The translations under genes and the position numbers were made by a program. Shown one piece after another: positions 43,481 through 53,100 of a stretch of DNA of 64,000 nt. Positions within the stretch are counted from its first letter, which is position 1, and every line of letters begins with the position of its first letter. This DNA comes from Streptomyces albus subsp. albus (lineage in GTDB: Bacteria > Actinomycetota > Actinomycetes > Streptomycetales > Streptomycetaceae). Location of the stretch: contig NZ_JODR01000032.1 of the NCBI RefSeq assembly GCF_000725885.1, forward strand, positions 1 through 64,000. Reading direction: 5' to 3'. The notes below the pieces were generated by a model. It had not been told where the DNA came from and did not search any database. It worked only from the letters and a program-made list of their open reading frames with translations.

Positions 43481-43760
43481 TCAGCGCGCTGGCCGACGCG
43501 GCGGCGGGATTTTCGGCAGCAGGTCCCACAGGGGCCAGGAGCCCGCGGCCCAGCGTGCGAGGAGGTCCCGGTCGACCAGGTGTATTCCGGTGTCCTTGCT
43601 GAATGGTCGGGCGTCCCGGGTGAACCGTCCGTTGGTCAGCATGACCACCACGTCCGCTTTGTGGATCGGCCGGGCTGTTCCGTTGAGCCGCTGGAGGTCG
43701 GGAGTGCCGATCGCTGATCCGGCCGCGCCGTTGCGGCGGTGCTTGCGAGTGGAGCGGCAG
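43481..43760 (-). pseudogene. C-terminal fragment of an Mrr-like restriction endonuclease
   Basis: The minus strand reads RKHRRNGAAGSAIGTPDLQR, LNGTARPIHKADVVVMLTNG, RFTRDARPFSKDTGIHLVDR and DLLARWAAGSWPLWDLLPKI to a TGA at 43481-43483. KHRRNG and the PDLQ-LNG / VVVMTNG-FT block are the end of the Mrr-type nuclease fold used by type IV restriction enzymes. The N-terminal half with the first catalytic Asp is absent, so this is a remnant. Confidence 0.6.
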
Positions 43761-43977
43761 CACCCCTACCCGAGGTTCGAGCGTGTTGTGCACGCGGTGC
43801 GCACCTCGTGCTGCGGACACGTAGGTTCGCAGCGAACCCGAACTCGACGACATCGCCTTGCTCCGCTCACCGGACGAGCTGCCTGGCGGGTCCGCACGCG
43901 GACTGCCTGGAGCCGCTCGTCCGCCGCTTCCTTTCGGCCGCTGAGATCAGGCAACTCGCTCAGGCTCCGGAGGGGAA

Positions 43978-44526
43978 GTCGCGTTCCTTGGGGTCCGGCT
44001 CACGTCGTCAGTTCGAGGAAGTCGCGGACGCCGGCAGCGTTCTTGCGGCGGGCGAGTTGGGTGCGCAGGTCGCCATCCTGGCCCGGGCCGGGTACCGGAT
44101 CGTGCACGGCGGCTACAACGGCGTGATGGAGGCGGCAGCCCGGGGAGCTGCCGCACACGGCGCCGAGATCACCGCCCTGACACTGGCCGGCCGACCCGAA
44201 TGGGGCCCTCTCAACCCGTTTGTCACGCACGCCCGTTACGCCTCCACCATGGGCGAACGCCTGCACGCCTACCTCGACGAGGCCGATCTGGTCGTCGCGA
44301 TCGGCGGCGGGGTCGGCACCCTGCACGAGATCACCGCCGCCCTCTACTACGCGACAGCGGTCCGCACCCTCCCCGTCCGGCTCCTGGGCCGCCGGGCCTG
44401 CGCCCTGGCCCAGACGCTGCGCCGTGACCAGTGGCTGGTCGAGACGCCGACCCGCCCGTTGGGGTTCTTGCGCGAGTTGCCGAGCGCCGCCGCGCTGGAG
44501 CGCGACCTGTCTGTCCTGGGACACCG
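43978..44526 (+). pseudogene. LOG-family (lysine decarboxylase-like) gene, apparently broken
   Basis: From about 44040 the plus strand encodes AAGELGAQVAILARAGYRIV, HGGYNGVMEAAARGAAAHGA, then LHAYLDEADLVVAIGGGVGTLHEITAAL, a LOG-type nucleotide-binding fold with the GGGxGTxxE motif. The expected first strand (VAFLGVRLTS, about 43979-44008) is in another frame, and the 3' end has no stop before it runs into the next gene's sequence. LOG proteins release active cytokinin or act as nucleotide phosphoribohydrolases. It may be a remnant, or the start may lie elsewhere. Confidence 0.5.
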
Positions 44527-45440
44527 TTCCCGCCGCGCTGCGGGAGGCGATCGAAGCGCATCTCGGCGCCCCGGTCCGCCACGCACACACCCCGCCGGGC
44601 GGCTTCGGCCACCAGCTCGCCAGCACCCTCACCCTCACCGACCGGCGCAGCACCTTCGTCAAAGCCGCACCCGAAGGCGACTCCCTCACCGCCGCGAACC
44701 TGCACGAAGCCGAAGCCCTCCGCTACCTGCCTCCGCACGCCCCCGCGCCCGCGCTGCTGGGCATCCTCCATGCCGGCGGCTGAACCGCCGTCCTGACCGA
44801 GCACCTGGACGGCTCCCACCCCGACCTATCCCCCGGCAAGGAGGCGGGCGAGGTGTGGGCACTGCTGGACAAACTCGCCTCCACTCCAGCCCCCGACAAC
44901 TACCGGGCGGCGCTGCCGGCCACGGGCGACTCGGCCACCGCCCGCCTGCACGGCTGGACCACCCTCCCCTACGACACCCCGCTGCCCGCCGAGGCACGTC
45001 GCCTGCTGCCACGGCTGCGGGAGCTGGAGGAAGCCTGGCCCGCCCTCGCCCACCACGGCGACCGTGTCATCCACGGTGACCTGCGGGCCGACAACATGGT
45101 CACCGACCACCAGCGCGGCATCGTGTTCGTCGACTGGGCCCACGCCACCCACGGCCCCGCCGCCGTCGATGCCGTCTCCCTCGCAGCCCAGCTCACCCTC
45201 GCCGGACACCAGCCCCACGATGTCGCCCGCACACTGAGGGGCCACCACAGCCTCGCCACCGACCCACTCCCCGGCCTGGCCTTCCTCGCCGCCCTGACCG
45301 GACACTGGCAGCGTAACGCCACCCAACCCGCACCACCCGGCGCGCCGGGCCTACGCCCCTACCAGCAACACGCCGCCACTGCCGGACTCACACTCCTCGC
45401 CCACCTCCTCCAAGACGACGCGCCCGGCCTGGGTCGGCGA
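44520..45440 (+). pseudogene. Aminoglycoside-phosphotransferase-like gene with in-frame TGA
   Basis: In one frame: DTVPAALREAIEAHLGAPVR, LASTLTLTDRRSTFVKAAPE, HEAEALRYLPPHAPAPALLG, ILHAGG, TGA at 44781-44783, then TAVLTEHLDGSHPDLSPGKE and onward to the catalytic HRD-like HGDLRADNMV and FVDWAHATHG. This is an APH/choline-kinase fold; all key motifs survive apart from the stop, which sits where relatives often have Trp (TGG to TGA). There is no good start codon, and the 3' end fuses into the neighbouring remnant, so it is probably dead. Confidence 0.65.
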
Positions 45441-45671
45441 GGTCCAGATGGGGCAGATTCGGGTCAATGACAGGGCGGCCCCACAGGTTGATGCGGTGGG
45501 CCAGCACGGCGCGCGTCACCTCGGGGGCGGGACGGACGGGATGTCGATGACAGGTCCGGCGGAGGCCGGTGCGTCGGGGGCCGGGGTGAGCAGCCCGGCC
45601 TCGGCAAGCATGCGGGCTATGCCCGGGCAGGTGTCCTCGACACGGCGGTGCGGGCAGTATTCGGGGGTCAT
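45430..45671 (-). pseudogene. Truncated, frameshifted relative of the 15771-16283 protein
   Basis: ATG 45671 gives MTPEYCPHRRVEDTCPGIAR and MLAEAGLLTPAPDAP, matching the start of the 170-residue protein at 15771. Near 45525 the frame must shift to continue with VTRAVLAHRINLWGRPVIDP and NLPHLDLADP, matching its second conserved block. The match stops at about 45436, exactly where the phosphotransferase remnant on the other strand ends, so both were cut at one junction. Confidence 0.65.
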
Positions 45672-45767
45672 CGCAGCCTCTCGCCGGGATGGGCGGCGCC
45701 ACATGCTAGCCGTGACGGAATGCCAACGGCGCTCGTGAGGGGGGCGTCCGGGGCGGAAGGGGTGGTC

Positions 45768-46751
45768 GTGAAGGCGTGCTACAGCGACATGACGGAGCGG
45801 GACCGGGAGGACTTCCTGGCGCGGCATCCCGACTGCGATATCTGTGGGCACATCGCTCGGTGCGTTGACCACTCTCACGAGAGTGATCTTGTGAGAGGAG
45901 CGCTGTGTGGGGGGTGCAACAGCAGGATCGGGTGTCTCGAAGCCGCTCTTCGCCTGCCCAAGCGGCGGTTCCAGAGCTTGGCGAACGACCTCCACCGGGC
46001 AGCAGCCCGGGGGGACGATGGGACCTTGTGCCGCATCCTCGGCCAGCGCGACGGAGCGGATCTCGCCTACCTCGGACTGACGCTCCGTGAATATGTTGAC
46101 CGGCTCCATGCCATACAGGCGCAGCTGACCCAGCGCTTCGTCTACTGGGCTCCCATCGCTCTCGGCGGGGACCGAGAGCGGAGTTGGTCCAAGCAGGGGC
46201 CGTTCGGTGAAGCGAAGCAACGGCGTGTAGGACGTCGGCTGGTCAGCCGCACACAGGGGCCTGGACTGATCATCTCGCTCACCCAGGAGCCCGACGACGG
46301 GGTCGACTCCCCCACGCCACGCGGGCTGGTCACCAGCTTCCACACTTCTGTGGCCCTTGATCGCGTCCGCGAGCTCCGGGACGCCGCTGCCACAGACGAA
46401 GAATCGGCGCAGCGGATGCGTCAGGTGCAGGAGGCATACGAGGTGCGGAAGGAGGCATATCTGCGGCTGGTCGTGCCTATCGTGCTCAGCCGCACGCTGA
46501 GCACCGAGCAGGTACGAGCAGCGCGGGCTTGGGGGCCTGGGGTCGGCAAAGTGCCGTCGAGCCCTCAGGCGCTGCGGGCAGAAGTGAGCTGTGGATACCA
46601 GCCCCGGTGGGTGGATGTCGCTGTGCGGATCGCGTTGGAAGATCTGGGCGAGAATCTGCCCAATCCTGGCTGGAACAGCTTTACCCGAGCCCGCTGGCAC
46701 TGGCAGGCGGTATGCGAGCACTGGCACTCCCACCACCGCGCTGAGAAGTGA
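45768..46751 (+). CDS. Recombination endonuclease VII-like (HNH/treble-clef) protein
   Basis: A 327-residue protein. GTG 45768 is chosen because GGAAGGGG lies about six bases upstream; ATG 45789 is possible. Residues about 20-55 hold CDICGHIARCVDHSHESDLV followed by RGALCGGCNSRIG, the zinc-binding treble-clef/HNH pattern of T4 endonuclease VII-like nucleases (CxxC...DHxH...CxxC-N). The C-terminal 250 residues have no recognised domain; they are rich in charged helices and end with WNSFTRARWHWQAVCEHWHSHH. A DNA-structure or phage-related nuclease role is inferred from the motif only. Confidence 0.7.
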   Translation: MKACYSDMTERDREDFLARHPDCDICGHIARCVDHSHESDLVRGALCGGCNSRIGCLEAALRLPKRRFQSLANDLHRAAARGDDGTLCRILGQRDGADLAYLGLTLREYVDRLHAIQAQLTQRFVYWAPIALGGDRERSWSKQGPFGEAKQRRVGRRLVSRTQGPGLIISLTQEPDDGVDSPTPRGLVTSFHTSVALDRVRELRDAAATDEESAQRMRQVQEAYEVRKEAYLRLVVPIVLSRTLSTEQVRAARAWGPGVGKVPSSPQALRAEVSCGYQPRWVDVAVRIALEDLGENLPNPGWNSFTRARWHWQAVCEHWHSHHRAEK

Positions 46752-46896
46752 CGCCATCGGCTTCGACGTGTAGTGCGGCCCGCCGCTCTCCGCAGTTGCA
46801 GCCTCCCCGGGAGCTGCTGGGCTGTTCGGATGAGCGGCGATCTCAACTCGGACCGAGCACGATTGTTCGGCCAGGTGCTCGCCTTACCGTGCGGCC

Positions 46897-47463
46897 ATGG
46901 ATTCCACCCCGATGCCCGAGCCGCTGCGCCGTGCGGTCCATCAGTACGTGGCCGAAGCCGTCTTCAACTGCTTCGAGGTGCTGCGCTACACCGAGCCTGA
47001 TGTCGCCCACGACTGGAAGCGGATGACGCTCTACCGGTCCACCGACGCGGCAGACGTCCTGACCATGGCGTCCATGCTGATCGCCGCGCACTGCGAGCGC
47101 ACCGGCATGGCCCCGGACACGCTCCGGTACTACTTGCAAACCGACTATCAGAAGAGCCGGGCAGACGCCCGCGAAATGAACCGGGCCCGCGCCCAGGTGG
47201 CCGGCCTGCTGGGCGAACCCGCCCCCGAAGGCGACGACCGAGTGCTGGCGATGCGTTACGCCCAGGGGCAGCACCGTGCCGAGGACGCCCTGACGCCCGA
47301 GGACGACCCACAGAAGCTGCTCACCGCAGCATGCCTGTACGGGCTGTCCGCCAAGCTCTGCGACGATGTCGACGCCCTCAACAGCTACCTGTCCCCGCAG
47401 ATGGCCGCAATGGCCCGCAAGGTCGCCGACGCCCTCGAGATCCCCCAGCCGGCCACTCTCTGA
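46897..47463 (+). CDS. Hypothetical protein (188 aa)
   Basis: ATG 46897 begins MDSTPMPEPLRRAVHQYVAE. The protein appears all-helical, with two halves (VFNCFEVLRYTEPDVAHDWK... and LLTAACLYGLSAKLCDDVDA...). No catalytic motif or known family was recognised. It is followed 191 bp downstream by another small gene on the same strand. The function is unknown. Confidence 0.6.
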   Translation: MDSTPMPEPLRRAVHQYVAEAVFNCFEVLRYTEPDVAHDWKRMTLYRSTDAADVLTMASMLIAAHCERTGMAPDTLRYYLQTDYQKSRADAREMNRARAQVAGLLGEPAPEGDDRVLAMRYAQGQHRAEDALTPEDDPQKLLTAACLYGLSAKLCDDVDALNSYLSPQMAAMARKVADALEIPQPATL

Positions 47464-47653
47464 CCGGCACCACCCTGAGCAGGTGTTCACACACACCGCC
47501 CGGCGGCCGGACCATGGACAGGCGAAGCCGGACCCGGCCGCCCCTTCACCCGCCCGCAGAGCAGGGCCGGCCTGCCTCCCGTGCGCGTGGACAGACTCTG
47601 CACAGCTTCGTGACCGGCGGGTTTGTCGGAGGCTGGTCGTAGGATGCGGTGCT

Positions 47654-47905
47654 ATGGCCAACGTGATCGACCCCGACAGGCCTGAGCACGCGCACCTGAT
47701 CAAGCTCCAGCGGATCTTCTTCGAACGCGACGCCGAGCTGGCCACCTACACCGGGGACGACGCAGAGCCGCTTCGCGAGGCCGCGCGGCAAGCCACGACT
47801 GAGAAGATCGCCGCACTCAAGGAAAGCGGCCTCATCGAAGAGCACGGACACTTCGTGGCCGGGCAAGATCTCAAGCAGGCGACACGAGCCGCTATGCGGG
47901 GCTGA
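47654..47905 (+). CDS. Small hypothetical protein (83 aa)
   Basis: ATG 47654 begins MANVIDPDRPEHAHLIKLQR; AGGA lies about ten bases upstream. It is a charged, helical protein (FFERDAELATYTGDDAEPLR and EAARQATTEKIAALKESGLI) ending in a basic helix. No family was recognised. It is 64 bp before the next gene on the same strand. Confidence 0.55.
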   Translation: MANVIDPDRPEHAHLIKLQRIFFERDAELATYTGDDAEPLREAARQATTEKIAALKESGLIEEHGHFVAGQDLKQATRAAMRG

Positions 47906-47968
47906 GGCCGGGCCGCGCGCCTGCTCATCTGTTTTGAAGGCCCTGCTTGCGCGTCGTAGGGAGTGCTT

Positions 47969-48217
47969 GTGACCGGACCGGACCTGCCGCCGACGACCGA
48001 GCCGATGACGGCGGACGCACTGCTGAGCCGGTGGCCGACCGGGGCCCAGAAGGCGGAGCTCTTCCATGGTGTGCTCGTCTTCACCGGCGACTTCGACGCA
48101 CGTGACCTGGACACCGCACAACGCACCTACCCCGGCCGCCGCCCCGTCCTCAACGCCGATGACGGCCTGGAAGTCCACCCCGCCGGCCCCGGCGTCCCCA
48201 CACCCCTCGGTGGATGA
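47969..48217 (+). CDS. Small hypothetical protein (82 aa)
   Basis: GTG 47969 is preferred because GGGAG lies five bases upstream; GTG 47963 is an alternative. The central block MTADALLSRWPTGAQKAELF and HGVLVFTGDFDARDLDTAQR resembles the short N-terminal region of proteins encoded beside toxin or Uma2-like genes, but I do not assign a family. The C-terminus is Pro/Gly-rich. Confidence 0.5.
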   Translation: MTGPDLPPTTEPMTADALLSRWPTGAQKAELFHGVLVFTGDFDARDLDTAQRTYPGRRPVLNADDGLEVHPAGPGVPTPLGG

Positions 48218-48392
48218 CCGACGCCCGGTGCCGTACGCAAGGTCCGCACTGGCCGTAGTTCCACCGGTGGCATCTTCTGCTCGAGAGCGCTCGGATCCCG
48301 CTGCGCTGCCGACGCCCTCGTGGGTTCTGTGGGAAGTCTGGTTCCCCGAGTTGCGACAGGCCGCTGCCGCGTAGTGGACGAGCGCGCTGTGC

Positions 48393-48986
48393 TCAGTTGT
48401 GCTTCAGCGCTGGCGCCTTCCTGCGGGCCGCTGCAGTCTTTCGGGCCTGGGCTCGCGCGGCGTGATGGTGGTCGAGTGCTTCGCGGGTGCCCTTGGGGAT
48501 GACCACGGTCGTTTTGGTGGCGGGTGCGATATAGGTGCTGGCGCCGGCGCCGTAGTGGCCCCGCCGGATATCGCTGTCGGTCTTGTAGAGCAGGACGTCG
48601 ACGATGCCGAGGGCCCGCAGGTTGGTCAGCACTCGTTGGACATAGGGGATGTCGTGCCAGTCCCGGGTGTAGACGCAGATGGGGCGGCGGGTGTCGTCAC
48701 TCATTCTGCGGGTGTTGATGAGCGTGCCTGCCTTGCTGCGGTAGCCCAGAAGGCCGTCTTCGGTTGCGGCGCGGATGGTGGCCCAGGAGCGGTCCAGAAG
48801 GCTGAGTGGGGTGAACCAGAGCCACTTCCCACTCCAGGGGTGATCGTCTTCGGCCAGAGGGGTGTCCGGGGCGTCCGCCCACAGCCAGGGCTCGGCGGAC
48901 TCGCGTGAGGGGACGATGCTGGTGGCGGCTTCATACTGAGCCGATAGGGCGGTTTTGGTGTCCATGATCGGCACCGTACGCGACAT
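48393..48986 (-). CDS. DUF1917-type (putative phosphothreonine lyase-like) protein
   Basis: A 197-residue protein starting at ATG 48986 (ATG 48965 is the alternative). Residues about 30-130 show WLWADAPDTPLAEDDHPWSG, KWLWFTPLSLLDRSWATIRA and RRPICVYTRDWHDIPYVQRV with LGIVDVLLYKTDSDIRRGHY, the Trp-rich pattern of DUF1917 proteins, which have been likened to phosphothreonine lyases. The C-terminus is basic. It is divergent from the pPIWI_RE operon, with only 29 bp between start codons, so they must share a control region. A link to the defence operon is inference. Confidence 0.65.
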   Translation of the reverse strand: MSRTVPIMDTKTALSAQYEAATSIVPSRESAEPWLWADAPDTPLAEDDHPWSGKWLWFTPLSLLDRSWATIRAATEDGLLGYRSKAGTLINTRRMSDDTRRPICVYTRDWHDIPYVQRVLTNLRALGIVDVLLYKTDSDIRRGHYGAGASTYIAPATKTTVVIPKGTREALDHHHAARAQARKTAAARRKAPALKHN

Positions 48987-49015
48987 TCATCACTTCTTTC
49001 GTTTATCCACCCGTC

Positions 49016-50194
49016 ATGGGTCTTGTGGAACGGAACACCCGCCGGTGGCGCCGCGACTTGGCGGTGACCGCGTGCTGCGCAGCCGCCGTGGCGGAGGCGG
49101 ACCGCACAGGTGATCCGGGCCAGCGAGCAGCCCGGCTCGTCGACTGCTTGGGAGTTCTCCGCTCGGCACACGGCGCCGGGTCAGCGGCTGCCCTGGATAT
49201 GCGCACACTGCGGCGCGGCTTGCGTCAGGGGCTCGCGCCTCTCCTGCCCATCGATGGGGAAGGCGATGACCCTCTGGGCGAGGTGAGGTTGGTGGACTCG
49301 GACGGCCTGCTGTGCGATGCCGTGGAGGACCTGGGCCGTGAGCACCTCGTACCGCAGCAGGCGTTGATGGAGTACTGGCCCTGGGCGCGCTTGCGCGCCG
49401 AGCAGGAGGAGCAGCAGCTGTACGCGGAGATCCGGCGCCTTCCGCCGGAGGACTACGCGAAGGTGCGTGAGCTGCTGGCGAGTCATCCGGTGGCGGAGCG
49501 GGGTGTGCTGTGGGAGAAGTGGGGCGGCTTGTGGGGCCGGTTCGGGTTCTTCGAGCCGGTCTCGTCCTGGCCGTGGTGCAATGCGGCGGGCTGGTGCTTC
49601 CCGTGCCCTGTGTGCGCCTGGCCGATGCGCGCGCAGCCTGCCGGGGGCGGGGTCTTCGCCGTCTCGTGCGACGTCCACTTGCTGGAAGGGGCGCAGTACA
49701 CCTGCCGTCAGGATCGGGGCGGCAGCGGGCCTCCGGTCCTGGAGGGCGGAGGCTGCTCAACGGGTCGGGTGAAAGGTTTTCCGGCTGCCGGCGACTATTT
49801 GGCGGTCTCCCGGACGGTGTGGCGGTATCTGACGCTGCCGGGACGCATGGAGTTCGCGATCCGGGACGCGCTGGCAGACATCGCCGGCCTTGAGGTCTTC
49901 ATGTACCCGGAGGGTGACCGCTACGACCTGCGCATCACGGCTGCCGCGCCGCTGGTGGCCAGGGAGTGGCGGGTGGATGCGAAGGCGTGGCGGTCCTTCG
50001 ACGCGCTGGCCGATGCGCTGCTTGAGCGTCCCGTGCTGGGCGGAGCGGTTCCGCTGATCATCGTGGTCCCCCACCGGCGCCGGTCCGACCTTCCGCGGCT
50101 GCGGGTGCGCCTTGCCGGGCGGCCGGACCTCGAGGTGATGACCGACAAGGACCTCGTCGCCATGGTGCTTCGCTGGTGCCGGGCACAGCCGTGA
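49016..50194 (+). CDS. pPIWI_RE system REase (Y) subunit
   Basis: A 392-residue protein, first gene of the operon. The C-terminal part has a PD-(D/E)xK layout: Glu279 in PGRMEFAIRDAL, Asp304 in DRYDLRI and Asp321-Ala-Lys323 in WRVDAKAW. The middle carries a Cys cluster (C194, C197, C200, C218, C230) suggestive of zinc. In the computationally defined pPIWI_RE system a restriction-endonuclease-like protein accompanies a helicase and a PIWI protein. ATG 49016 lacks a clear ribosome binding site, and GTG 49025 is possible. The 3' end overlaps the helicase start by 4 bp. Confidence 0.75.
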   Translation: MGLVERNTRRWRRDLAVTACCAAAVAEADRTGDPGQRAARLVDCLGVLRSAHGAGSAAALDMRTLRRGLRQGLAPLLPIDGEGDDPLGEVRLVDSDGLLCDAVEDLGREHLVPQQALMEYWPWARLRAEQEEQQLYAEIRRLPPEDYAKVRELLASHPVAERGVLWEKWGGLWGRFGFFEPVSSWPWCNAAGWCFPCPVCAWPMRAQPAGGGVFAVSCDVHLLEGAQYTCRQDRGGSGPPVLEGGGCSTGRVKGFPAAGDYLAVSRTVWRYLTLPGRMEFAIRDALADIAGLEVFMYPEGDRYDLRITAAAPLVAREWRVDAKAWRSFDALADALLERPVLGGAVPLIIVVPHRRRSDLPRLRVRLAGRPDLEVMTDKDLVAMVLRWCRAQP

Positions 50195-53100
50195 GGGCCG
50201 GTGATGTCCGCGAGGCGTTGCAGCGCTGCGCCATCGCAGCGTGTCTCGCCCTGTCCGAGCAGTACTTCGCCTTCGGCACCGTCGAGGGACGGCGCGGCGT
50301 GCCGCTGGACTTCGCCCAGATGTTCGCCTCCCGGCGCACCGACGTGTGGGAGAAGTGGACATCGCTGCCGCGTGCCGAATATGAGCTGGTGGGCCGGTTG
50401 TGGCAGACGCTCAAGCAGGAGGGTGACCTGGCGCAGCCAGAGTCGTTCCGCGAGGCGGCCCTGGAGTACGCCGTGTCGCCCGCAGCGCTGTTCAGGATCC
50501 CGGATGCCTCGGACGCGGATGAGGCCCGCTGGCTGGTGGCCTGCCATGCGCAAGAGCCCCTCACCTTGGCCGAGCACCTTGTTCAGGAGGCCGAGGGCTA
50601 CCGGGCCAGTCTGGAGGGGCAGCTGCCGACGGCGGGCGAGGGTCTGTGGTCCTTCGGCCGCGATCGGCTGTACACGGTGGAGATCCCTGCCAGCGAGAAG
50701 AACGCCTTCGTAGCCCCGGTCCGGCTGCGCACAGAGCCGTTCCTGGAGGAGGCGCGTCTGACGCGGGAAGCAGTGATGGAACGCGTGGTGGGTCAGGCGG
50801 CGGCCTGGCCGGAGACGTTTGGGTGGAAACCTGGTCTGCTTCAGGGGTTCTTCGACCGGCTCACCGATGCCTGCGGCCGCACAGCGGCGGAGCTGAGGTT
50901 GCCGGCCGGGGCCATGACGCTGCTGAATGCGCCCACCGGTGTGGGCAAGAGCGTGCTGATGCGGGATGCGGCACACCTGCTGGCGGCGAGCGGCCAGGGC
51001 CCGGTTCTGATCGTGGTGGGCCGCATCCGCGAGGGGCTGAATACGGCCGAACAGCTGGCTGCGGACAACGAACTGGTCGAGGAGACGGCCTGCACTGTGC
51101 GGGACGCTGCCGAGCGGGCCGGAAAGCCGCTTCGAGTGGTGCCGTGGGTGGCGTCCTCCAGCATCGACGACCAGGCGCAGCTCGCGCTCGCCCAGGGGCG
51201 TGAGGACCGGTTCGAGCGGTTCGCCGGCGGATGTGAGATGACCGGCTGGCAGGTGGATGGCCCACGGCTGGATCGCACGACGCTGCCCTGCACCCGGCTG
51301 GAGTGGGTCGATGGCCCCGTCGAGCCGGAGGGCGGAGGCAAGCACCTGTGTCCGCGTATGGGCATCTGCCGGCGCTTTGAGCACATCCGGCAGGCCGCCG
51401 ACGCCGACATCATCGTCACCAACCACCTCAACCTGATCCGCGGCCGCTGCAAGGTGCCCGTCGAGGTGGACGGTGACCGGGTCGTCAGCAACATGAGCGT
51501 GCTGGAATTCGTGCTGCGCCGCTGCCGCGTCGTGATCATCGATGAGGTCGACGCCTTCCAGTCCACCTGGTGCACCGACGGCGCGCAGGAGTTCACCCTC
51601 ATCAGCCGAGGCCGGGGACATGCGGGACGGCTGGAAGAGGTCGACCGGCACCGAGGCGGCCTGTCGGCGCTGGAGAACCTGCTGGTGACCGGCCCGCTGA
51701 TGGAAGCGCGCCGACTGAGCGAAACCTTCCTGGACAACATTCTGACCGGACATCTGTATCTGGAGTCCGAACAAGAACGCCAGAACCGCCCCGGGTCCGG
51801 CTGGTACATGGTGGGCAAGAAGGACGCCGAACTGTGCCGCGCCCTGACCGGCGCCAGAGCGGATGCAGAGGTCACCGAAGACGTCCACCAGGCATACCTG
51901 GCCCTCTTCCCCGGCGAGCGGACCAGCGCCGAGCTGCCGGAGGGCTGGCAGCCGCTCGCCGACCAGATCGGCCAGGCCCTGGCCGGCAAGATTCCAGGGA
52001 CCCATCGCAGCAGAAAACTGGCGGTCTTCAAGGACTCCATCGCGCGCCTCCTGGCCGAGGCTCCCTTCAACGTACCCGCCTCCCAACGGGCCGCACTGGT
52101 CAACGACCTGCTCGTGCGGGCCTGGCTCGGAGCGCTCCACAACGAGCTCCACACCCTGAAGTGGTCGGTCCTCCCCCTGCTCGGGCAGCTGAACGCGGCC
52201 ACCGACCTGGTTTCCACGATGGGGCTGATAACTCGCGATGAGCCCATTCCTTACGGACCGCTCGGGCAGAACCTGTACGGATTCAAACTCGACAAGAACG
52301 CCAGCGGCACCGGACGCCTGTCACTGCAGTCCCTGAGCGGTGACCCGCACACCTCCACCGTCTGCCTCGGCGACACCGTCGCACTGGCGACCGCCGGGGT
52401 ACGGCGCAGCGTGCTCGGCCTTTCCGCCACCGCGTTCTTCCCGCGGGCCGCTCTCCAGCACGTGCACACCCTCCCCGCCTACGTGATGACGGATGCCACT
52501 GACGGGGCGGTCACCGCCCATGCCGGGAGTGTGTCGGCCACCGATGCCGGCTGGCAGCCCATCTCGATCGGCGGCGTGGAGGAGAGGCGTAAACCCTCCG
52601 AGCTGCGCACGCTCGCCGAGCGGCTCTGGCACACCCGCCTGTCGTCACACCTGGAAAAGGCTGCCTGCAACGACCGGCGCCGGGAGCTGGCGCTGCTGGC
52701 CGGGAACTCCTACTTCCACGCAGAGGTCATGGCCACCGGGATCGCTGCCGCGTGCGGGCGTCCCGAATGGGTCGCGGTCCTCGTCAGCAACCGTGGCTCT
52801 TCCACGCGGGCCGTGGCTCTGCCTGAGGGCGTGGTGCGGGTGACCATCGACCAACTCGAAGACCTCCCCGCCACCCACCCGAGGGTGAAGGTGGTCTGCG
52901 CACCGATCTCGGTGGTCTCCCGTGGTCTGAACATCCTCATTCCCCACACCGACCTCTCGGCGCTCGCCTCGGTATGGGTGGGCGTCAGGCCCATCACACA
53001 CCTGCACGAGCCCGCGGTCATGTACGCGAGTATCAACGCCTGCGGCATCGCCGCGGGCACGCTCAGCCCAGACCCCGCCGCCATGCTCGCCTCCCAGCGC

